A stretch of 64,000 nucleotides of DNA from CAYYJM01 sp964471755 (lineage in GTDB: Bacteria; Planctomycetota; Planctomycetia; Gemmatales; Gemmataceae), in contig CAYYJM010000002.1 of the NCBI GenBank assembly GCA_964471755.1, positions 5,236 through 69,235 on the forward strand, in the 5' to 3' direction. The stretch's first letter is position 1. Each line of letters opens with the position of its first letter. Made by a program: the position numbers and the translations under genes. Shown here in pieces: positions 51,118 to 58,041 of this stretch. Below the pieces are notes generated by a model that worked only from the letters and a program-made list of their open reading frames with translations, did no database searches and was not told the DNA's origin.

Positions 51118-52548
51118 ATGCTGCACATTCCCGTTTCGCGCTGGGGCGAGCCGTACAAGAGCCTCGACGTGATGAAGGTGGTTCACTTCCAGACCGGCGA
51201 GCCGCTGGCCGAGGTCAGCCAGGCCAACGGCGGCATGGTCAGCCGTGACATCAAACACGCTCAGCGAGCCCGCGATCTGCTCCGTGAGATCGCCATGCCG
51301 GAGCTGTTCCTGCGGGCCAAGAAGGCCGGCGAACTCTACCTCAACGCCGAGCTGCCGCTCGGTGACGGTTCGCAGACACCCGATCAGTTCGTCCGCCAGC
51401 AGTCGGCGACGACCGGCCTGCCCGAACACATGTGCCGCTTCAACATGACGAAGAACCACTTCGTGTTGAGCAACATGGACCGGATCTTCGACTCCCTGAC
51501 GCGCGGCCTCGATCCGAACGTCCTGGCCCGCGGCTACGGCGTCGAATCGCGTGGCGTGCCGATCAGCTACCAGTGCCAGTCGCCGATCCTCGGCCTGGTT
51601 CTGCCGTCGAACTCGCCGGGCGTTCACACTCTCTGGTTGCCGATCATTCCGATGCAGATCGGCCTGCTGCTCAAGCCGGGACCGCAGGAGCCGTGGACAC
51701 CGTACCGCATGGCGGCGGCGTTCATCCAGGCTGGCATCCCGCCGCAGTGCATCGGCATCTACCCCGGCGGTCCCGAGGTCGGCGGTGCGGTCCTGGCCAG
51801 TTCCGGCCGCTGCCTCATCTTCGGTAGCAGTGCCACCGTCGAGCAGTACAAGGGCAACCCGCGAGTCCAGGTTCACGGCCCCGGCTTCAGCAAGATCCTT
51901 CTCGGCGACGACGTCGTCGATCAGTGGGAGAAGTATCTCGATCTGATGGTCGAGAGCGTCAAGATCAACTCGGGTCGCGGTTGCATCAACTGTTCCGGCA
52001 TCTGGGCCAGCCGGCACACGAAGGCGATTGCCGAAGCCCTGGCCGCGCGGATTGGCCCGGTCCAGGTTCTGCCGACGGAGGACCCGAACGCCGAGCTGGC
52101 CGCGTTCACCGTGCAGGGCCAGGCCGAGGGCGTCTCGGCCGACATCGACAACGACCTGAAGAGTCCCGGCACTCAGGACCTGACCGCGAAGTTCGGCTCG
52201 CGTCTGGTCAAGATGGAGCGCTGCGCCTACCTTCGGCCGACGGTGCTGCACTGCGACAGTGCCGACGAGCCGGCCGTGAAGAAGGAGTACATGTTCCCGT
52301 TCGCGACGGTCGTGCAGTGTCCGCAGGCCGAGATGCTGGCGAAGATCGGCCCGACCCTGGTCTGCTCGGCGATCAGCGAGGACCGCAAGTGGCAGCGGCA
52401 ACTCATGGACGCCGTCCACATCGACCGGCTGAACCTCGGCCCGATTCCGACCACCCGGCTGAACTGGCTCCAGCCGCACGAGGGGAACATCGTCGATTTC
52501 CTGTTCCGCGCCCGCGCCTTCCAGTTCGAGGGCTCCGTACCAGAGTGA
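51118..52548 (+). CDS. Aldehyde dehydrogenase-family (LuxC-like acyl reductase) enzyme
   Basis: 476 residues. The catalytic Cys is in INSGRGCINCSGIWASRH, with PILGLVLPSNSPGVHTLWLP for cofactor binding and VQVHGPGFSKILLGDD as in acyl-CoA reductases of the aldehyde dehydrogenase superfamily. With the acyl-activating enzyme upstream it would reduce a thioester-bound acid to an aldehyde. The ATG at 51118 stands directly behind a palindrome, without a Shine-Dalgarno; the conserved start M-L-H-I-P-V-S-R-W-G argues it is nevertheless correct. An internal ATG at 51172 is the alternative. Confidence 0.82.
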   Translation: MLHIPVSRWGEPYKSLDVMKVVHFQTGEPLAEVSQANGGMVSRDIKHAQRARDLLREIAMPELFLRAKKAGELYLNAELPLGDGSQTPDQFVRQQSATTGLPEHMCRFNMTKNHFVLSNMDRIFDSLTRGLDPNVLARGYGVESRGVPISYQCQSPILGLVLPSNSPGVHTLWLPIIPMQIGLLLKPGPQEPWTPYRMAAAFIQAGIPPQCIGIYPGGPEVGGAVLASSGRCLIFGSSATVEQYKGNPRVQVHGPGFSKILLGDDVVDQWEKYLDLMVESVKINSGRGCINCSGIWASRHTKAIAEALAARIGPVQVLPTEDPNAELAAFTVQGQAEGVSADIDNDLKSPGTQDLTAKFGSRLVKMERCAYLRPTVLHCDSADEPAVKKEYMFPFATVVQCPQAEMLAKIGPTLVCSAISEDRKWQRQLMDAVHIDRLNLGPIPTTRLNWLQPHEGNIVDFLFRARAFQFEGSVPE

Positions 52549-52554
52549 GGCATC

Positions 52555-52596
52555 GTCTTCATTTAGTCGCCGGCTTGCCGGCGGCTAAATGAAGAC
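52555..52596. repeat. Fused family C palindrome; possible bidirectional terminator
   Basis: Arms 52555-52573 and 52578-52596 pair with one mismatch around a 4-bp loop. The outer part (GTCTTCATTTAG / CTAAATGAAGAC) matches family C at 14000-14075, but the two inner palindromes are replaced by a single one. It lies between convergent genes (stops at 52548 and 52611). Confidence 0.9.
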
Positions 52597-52610
52597 CGCT
52601 GGTTACTCCG

Positions 52611-55145
52611 TCAGGGCAGTGGCTGGCCTGGATCGATGCGGTCGGGGGCGATGGCTCCCGATGGGGATGGTTGCGTCGAGCGTGGCTTGTTGCTGTCGCC
52701 GGCCAGCGAGGTCGTCGGCTCCTTCGGCTGGTTGGGCGATCGAGGTTCCTGTTCCGTCGCCGGCTTGCTGGCGATGGTCAGCCAGGCTTCCCAGGGACGC
52801 CGAACGCTCTCGTCGAGCTGCGCCAGCTGGCTCCGGATCTCCGTTAGCCGCTGGCGTACCAGGTCGTTCTGACCCAGGGCGGCGTGACAGCGGACGGCTC
52901 CACCCAGTGCGTTGAGGGCCTCGTCGGTTCCCTTGTGCCGCTCGGCCAGGTGGTTGTAGATCTCCAGGGCGGTCTTGTACTCGCCCAGGTCGAAGCGGCA
53001 GGCCGCGGCGGTGAATGGGATCTGGGCTCGCTCCTCCTGGGTCAGATGACCCGCGGAGGCAGCGGTTTCCAGGAAGCCGGCCAGTTCGGAGAACTCCTCG
53101 GCGGCCTTGGTCAGCCAGCGGCGATGCTCCCGCGCGAAGTGCGTTCGCGATTCCTCGGTCTTGTACAGATTGGTCAGGGCCGTCAGGTTCTGCTGGGCCG
53201 ACAGTTGCCGGTACGACTGGGCCAGTTGCAGGTGCGCTCGCGTCGCCTCCGGGTTGGCCGGGAACCGTCCCAGGGCCTCCTCGAGGATGCGAACCACCTC
53301 GTGGTACTTGTTCTGGTGGTAGTAGATGCCGCCCAGGGCGAACAGCGATTGTTCCTGGGCCTCGCGGTCGTTCTCGAAGCGGAGCATGTGCAGATTCTGC
53401 CGCAGCGTCGCCTCGGCGTCGTCCACCTCGCCGCGCGCCAGGGAGTACATGGCCAGGCGATACTGGGCCCGGTAGGTGAACGGGGCCGTCGCGGTGTTGC
53501 GACAGTTGCGGTACGCCTCTTCGGCCTTGGGACTGTTCGAGAGACGCAGCGTCTCGGCGAGCAGATACCAGGCGCGCGCCTTCCGTTCCAGCGCGCCGGG
53601 CAGGGCCGACGCCGACTTCGGGCCAAGCTCCGCGGGCTGGTCGAACAGGTGAATCAGGGCGATCAGCCACTCGGTGCCGGCGTCGCGATCCTGCGTCTCC
53701 AGGGCGAGGTTGGCGGCGTTCCAGTACAGGTCCGCGCGGGTGTTCGCGTCGGCGTGGATCTGGGCGGCGCTGGCGTAGGCCCGGGCCGCCTCGCGCAGCT
53801 GATGCGTGCCTTTTTCCTTCAGGGGAGCTGCCGTGGCCGGGTCGCTCTTCGCGGCCTGGGCCAGGGCATCGTGGCCGGCCTGGGCCAGCAGATCGCCGCG
53901 CAACTGCTCGGCCCGGCCCGGTTTCGCCAGACGCTGGTAGACCTGCGTCCAGGAAATGGCCAGCTCGAGCTGGGTCCGACTCAGGGTCTGGATCGCTCGC
54001 TCGCAGAGGTCGCTGATCCGGTTGGCCGGGACGAGTGGGTTGTTCCACTCGCTGGCCTTGCCGATTCCGCGCAGAGCGGCTTCGAGGGTTACGCGGGCTT
54101 TTTCGCCCTGATTCTCTTGCAGCTGCAACTCGGCCAGCAGGACGGCGGCGGCCTGCTGTTCCACGCCGCTGCCTTCGGCCAGGCACTGTTCCCAGGCACG
54201 GACGGCGTCGGGCACCTGATCCATGCGGCGATAGCAGAAGCCGAGGTTGTAGTAGATCCGGCCGCGGTTGGTGGTCGGCTCGCGGGCATCGGCGACCGCC
54301 TGCTGCCAGAGCGTGGCCGCCTCGGGGAAGCGGCCGTCGTCCTGGAAGCTCTGGGCACGCAACCAGCGAGCGCGGGCCTGCGTGTGGGCCGGAGCCTGCG
54401 GGCCGACCTTTTCGAGAACCTTGCGGGCCTCGTCGGCCTGAGCGAGTTGCAGCAGCAACTCGCCCGCTTCGAGGCGTGCCGTCGCCAGCACTTCCTCGCC
54501 GGCCAGGGGCACCTGACGAAGCCGTTCGTTCGCGGCCAGGGCCGCCCGGAGGTCCGGTTGCGGCAGACGCAGGTACGCCCGGCTGAGCATCTGATAGCCC
54601 TCGGCCGGAGAGTCCGCCTTCTCCACGACGGCACTGAGAAGCTGCACGACGCGGTCGGGTGATTCTTCCAGCAGATAGTAGCTTCGGGCCAGGCGATACT
54701 GCGAGCGGGCGCGATCGTTCTCCGGCACGGTCTCCGTGCTGGCCAGTTCCAGCTGCTTGCGGGCCTGCGTGAGATGCTCGCGAGCCCGGGGCGAGTCGTG
54801 GATCAGCTCGGCCTGACGAAGATGGGCCGAGCCGAGCAGGAAGGCGACCTCACCGGTGCGATCGGGAAAGTGAACGACCTGCTCATGGGCTCGTTCGGCC
54901 AGTTTGAGCGCCGTCGGCACGTCGGTCTCCGAGCGCGTCAGCAGGGTCCGGATGTAGGCCAGTTCGCGATCGAACTGACGCGACCCGGAATCGTGGTGCT
55001 GCAACGGCCGCTGCCAGAAGACGTAGAGGAACGCCGCCAGGGCCAGCAGAAAGAAGGGCAACTGCCACAAACGCGACAGCGAACCGGGCGGCGCTTCCGA
55101 ACCGGAATCGTTGGCTGGCGGCATGGTGTTCGGATTCGTCGCCAT
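52611..55145 (-). CDS. Large membrane-anchored TPR protein
   Basis: 844 residues from the ATG at 55145. A Pro/Ser-rich N-terminus is followed by one membrane segment (LPFFLLALAAFLYVFW, about residues 30-46) that anchors it, then some sixteen TPR-like helical repeats (for example GEVAFLLGSAHLRQAELIHD and RIYYNLGFCYRRMDQVPDAV). The C-terminus is Pro/Thr-rich and disordered. TPR solenoids bind partner proteins; with an N-terminal anchor it probably assembles a complex at the cytoplasmic membrane. No enzymatic domain. Confidence 0.82.
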   Translation of the reverse strand: MATNPNTMPPANDSGSEAPPGSLSRLWQLPFFLLALAAFLYVFWQRPLQHHDSGSRQFDRELAYIRTLLTRSETDVPTALKLAERAHEQVVHFPDRTGEVAFLLGSAHLRQAELIHDSPRAREHLTQARKQLELASTETVPENDRARSQYRLARSYYLLEESPDRVVQLLSAVVEKADSPAEGYQMLSRAYLRLPQPDLRAALAANERLRQVPLAGEEVLATARLEAGELLLQLAQADEARKVLEKVGPQAPAHTQARARWLRAQSFQDDGRFPEAATLWQQAVADAREPTTNRGRIYYNLGFCYRRMDQVPDAVRAWEQCLAEGSGVEQQAAAVLLAELQLQENQGEKARVTLEAALRGIGKASEWNNPLVPANRISDLCERAIQTLSRTQLELAISWTQVYQRLAKPGRAEQLRGDLLAQAGHDALAQAAKSDPATAAPLKEKGTHQLREAARAYASAAQIHADANTRADLYWNAANLALETQDRDAGTEWLIALIHLFDQPAELGPKSASALPGALERKARAWYLLAETLRLSNSPKAEEAYRNCRNTATAPFTYRAQYRLAMYSLARGEVDDAEATLRQNLHMLRFENDREAQEQSLFALGGIYYHQNKYHEVVRILEEALGRFPANPEATRAHLQLAQSYRQLSAQQNLTALTNLYKTEESRTHFAREHRRWLTKAAEEFSELAGFLETAASAGHLTQEERAQIPFTAAACRFDLGEYKTALEIYNHLAERHKGTDEALNALGGAVRCHAALGQNDLVRQRLTEIRSQLAQLDESVRRPWEAWLTIASKPATEQEPRSPNQPKEPTTSLAGDSNKPRSTQPSPSGAIAPDRIDPGQPLP

Positions 55146-55300
55146 GTGAGAGCCCCTGGCAACCCGTTGGTGGCCGCAGTCGTCCGCGGTCTCGACCTCC
55201 TGTCGAGCAGCCAGTGTGTGCCAAAGGAGCGAAAAAGATTCAAGACGACTCGTCGGAGAACCGGGCACAGGTCAGAATCGCCTCGTCGTCGCAGTTTGCC

Positions 55301-56728
55301 TCACACATCGATCTTGCGGTTCATCGCGGCGGCCTCCTGTTTCAGCCCGTCCGATGCCTGGTTGCCGTAGAGGAGCAACTCCGTCCCGGCGTCCAGGTGT
55401 GGTGAGGTGAGCAGCGCTCGCAGACCGTCGTCGGTCAGGTCGGTGTGGCTCAGGTCGAGGTGACGCAGTTGACACAGACCCGGCCAGGCGGCCAGGGTCC
55501 GGGCTCCCTCGTCGCCGAGGTGGTTCATGCACAGGTCGAGATCACGCACGGCCGGCAGACGCCAGGCACCGACGAGTGTGTCCATGTCGTGGGCGGTGAA
55601 CTCGTTCCCGTACAGCGATAGATCCCGCAATCGGCTCAGACGCGGACAGCCGACCAGGGCTTCGACGTGCGTCGAGGGCAGCGAGCCGAAGTTCATTCGC
55701 AGGATGCGCAGCCGATCCAGCGGCGCGGCCAGCAGGGCCGGCACGCCGTCGCCGAGCGGGTTGCTCGCCAGGTGCAGCTCTTCCAGTTGACCCATCCACG
55801 GAGCCGCCGCCAGTCGTTCCAGGCTGAGCGGGCCGATCTCGCAGAAACCGAGGTCGAGCCGGGTCAGGGCGGGCAGATCGATCACGGCCAGCGCCCGGGC
55901 TCCCGCCTCGCCAATCGGATTGCTCCACAGCGACAGACTCTTCAGTTGCTCGCGGAAGACGGCACCGATCAGCAACGGCAGCGGCTCGGAGGCGATCTCG
56001 TTCCAGCCGAGGTCGAGGTCACGCAGCGCGGTCAGGGTGCGATCGCGAAGGACGCGCTCCAGACTCGGGGCCTGCAACTGACCTCGGGAGAGTTGCAGCC
56101 GACGCACCTGGCCGAGGTTGCCCGAGCCGAGCAGGGCGGCCGTGTCGTCGTCGGTCGTCCCGCAGGCGAACAGGGACAGACCCTGCAACCGGGCCAGGCC
56201 GGACCAGTCCGCCAGGGCTCGCATGTCGGCGCGTGACAGTTCGATGTCACGGAGCGCCAGTCGAGCGGGGTATCCGGCCAGGGACGACGCCAGGAAGCGT
56301 GGCCACCAGCCGTCCGGCAGCGTTTCGTGTCGGCCTTTCTCGCCGGTCAGGCGCAGCTCGTCGATCCAGGCCCAGGCGACGGTGTCGTCCGCTTCCAGGA
56401 GCCTCGCCTCGAACAGTTGCCCTGGCGAGGTCCACAGCTCGACCAGGCCCCGAGTGGTGGCGATGGTTCCCCCCGGCAGGCCGATCGCCTGCTGCCAGGT
56501 CGAACGATGCGCCTGGAAAAGTTCATCGATTCGCTCGCGTGTCGGCGTGTCTGATTCGCCGGCCGGGCGGGCAGCAGCGCACTCCAGGCGGATCAATTCG
56601 CCACGATCGCGGTCAGCCTCCGTCTCGCCGTTCTCCTGGAGCCAGTCGGCCAGGATCAGACGCGCCGTGTCGTCGTCGGGCTGGGCCTTGATGTCCTCCA
56701 GAAAGGCTCGCAGCATCGCCTCATTCAT
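55301..56728 (-). CDS. TIGR02996-domain protein with leucine-rich repeats (second copy)
   Basis: 475 residues. Residues 5-50 carry the Gemmata-type domain (QPDDDTARLILADWLQENGE, then R-G-E-L-I-R-L-E). After a spacer of about 100 residues come roughly ten leucine-rich repeats (LRDLDLGWNEIASEPLPLL, LEELHLASNPLGDGVPALL). Same plan and almost the same length as the protein at 11938-13362, but sequence identity outside the domain is low, so they are old paralogues. Start preceded by AGAGG. Intracellular binding protein of unknown role. Confidence 0.85.
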   Translation of the reverse strand: MNEAMLRAFLEDIKAQPDDDTARLILADWLQENGETEADRDRGELIRLECAAARPAGESDTPTRERIDELFQAHRSTWQQAIGLPGGTIATTRGLVELWTSPGQLFEARLLEADDTVAWAWIDELRLTGEKGRHETLPDGWWPRFLASSLAGYPARLALRDIELSRADMRALADWSGLARLQGLSLFACGTTDDDTAALLGSGNLGQVRRLQLSRGQLQAPSLERVLRDRTLTALRDLDLGWNEIASEPLPLLIGAVFREQLKSLSLWSNPIGEAGARALAVIDLPALTRLDLGFCEIGPLSLERLAAAPWMGQLEELHLASNPLGDGVPALLAAPLDRLRILRMNFGSLPSTHVEALVGCPRLSRLRDLSLYGNEFTAHDMDTLVGAWRLPAVRDLDLCMNHLGDEGARTLAAWPGLCQLRHLDLSHTDLTDDGLRALLTSPHLDAGTELLLYGNQASDGLKQEAAAMNRKIDV

Positions 56729-56882
56729 GGGGGCACCTCTGGTGATTCCGTTGGGAGGTGTTGTCGTTCCGGGGTCGTGATGCTCCCGGTAGCGTACCGC
56801 ATTTCGAGCCTGAATCCCAGAGCCTGAACTCGCTGCGATTCGCCGCCCGTCTTCGTCGCACGATCGACCCCATCAAGTCGCC

Positions 56883-58010
56883 TCATGGTTCCCGCTCCTT
56901 CCTGTCGAGTTGCACGCGTCGGACGGGCAGGTAGGCCCCCTCCCGCTGCTGCAACCAGGTGAGCAGCTTCTCGCGGATCAGACAGCGAAGATCCCACAGC
57001 CGGCCGGAATCGCGAGCGCTGATGACGATCCGCAGTTCGACGTACGTCTCGGCGAAGTTCGTCACCTGAAGACCCTGGGNNNNNNNNNNGTCCCACAAGG
57101 ACGTGTCCCGAAGAATACGCTGAAGCTCCTGGCGAATTTCTTCGACCGGGACGGAATAATCGACGTAGACGAGGACCGTCCCCAGCATGTCGGTGGAGGT
57201 TTTTGTCCAGTTCTGAAAGGGTTTGTCCAGGAACGAGGAAACCGGCAGGATGAGCCGACGCTCGTCCCAGATCTTGACGACGATGTACGTCAGGCCGATT
57301 TCCTCGATCCAGCCGAACTCGCCTTCGACCAGAACGCCGTCGCCGAGCTTGATCGGCTGCGTCAGGGCGAGCTGTAGCCCGGCCAGGATGTTGCCCATGG
57401 TCCGCTGTGCGGCCAGGCCGATGACGATGGTCGCGACACCGGCCGAGGCCAGGAAACTGACGCCGACACTGCGGACCACCTCGAACTGCAACAGAATGAG
57501 CGAGCCGCCAACCAGGACCGCCAGGACACGCAGGATGATCCGCGGCAGACTCAACTGGGCGTGAATCGAACGCAGGCGAATCGTGTCGTCCACGTCGCGG
57601 GTCAGCCGTGCTTCGAGGTAGTCGAACGCCACCGCGATCAGGCGAAGGAGCAGCCAGGTGACCGTGGCGATCAGCAGCGTACGGACGACGACGACGACAT
57701 TCTCCAGCGCCATGGGGTGCAGGTACAGAACGTGGAGAACGGCGTTGAAGACCAGCAGGGCGAGCAGGATGCGCGTCGGGCCGGGGACGATGGCGAGGAT
57801 CCGCTCATCCCACTGCGTGTGCGTCCAGTGGCTGACCCACCGTCCCACCCGGACCAGCAGCGCCTGCAAGATCGTCCCCGCGACCAGAGCGACAATGCTC
57901 AGGACGACCAGTTCGCACCACTGCCACAGGGACAGACCCAGGAACTGCGTGGTCGAGGCCCAGTGCGGAAGGTACTCGTCCAGCAGGGCGAGAGGAAGCG
58001 TCGGCATCAT
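56883..58010 (-). CDS. MscS-type mechanosensitive channel (contains an assembly gap)
   Basis: About 375 residues; the start is taken at the ATG pair near 58010, with an ATG at 58022 as an alternative. Four to five membrane helices lead to the pore-lining helix and beta domain: GVSFLASAGVATIVIGLAAQ, then TMGNILAGLQLALTQPIKLGD, matching the TM3/Sm-like junction of MscS. The last part is the C-terminal alpha/beta domain and is interrupted by Ns at 57080-57089. It opens under membrane tension and releases solutes in osmotic downshock. Located next to the trehalose genes on the same strand. Confidence 0.88.
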   Translation of the reverse strand: MMPTLPLALLDEYLPHWASTTQFLGLSLWQWCELVVLSIVALVAGTILQALLVRVGRWVSHWTHTQWDERILAIVPGPTRILLALLVFNAVLHVLYLHPMALENVVVVVRTLLIATVTWLLLRLIAVAFDYLEARLTRDVDDTIRLRSIHAQLSLPRIILRVLAVLVGGSLILLQFEVVRSVGVSFLASAGVATIVIGLAAQRTMGNILAGLQLALTQPIKLGDGVLVEGEFGWIEEIGLTYIVVKIWDERRLILPVSSFLDKPFQNWTKTSTDMLGTVLVYVDYSVPVEEIRQELQRILRDTSLWDXXXXQGLQVTNFAETYVELRIVISARDSGRLWDLRCLIREKLLTWLQQREGAYLPVRRVQLDRKEREP

Positions 58011-58041
58011 GTCGGATCTCATGTCTCGGTGTCGGAAGCGA

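Noticed and set aside
49922..52548. Bioluminescence (lux) operon
   Set aside because: Only LuxE-like and LuxC-like enzymes are present; there is no luciferase or LuxD, so the pair was described by enzyme type only.
52884..54662. 592-residue plus-strand open frame
   Set aside because: Antisense to the TPR protein. Its Leu/Gly/Arg-rich composition mirrors the reverse complement of Ala/Gln/Glu codons.
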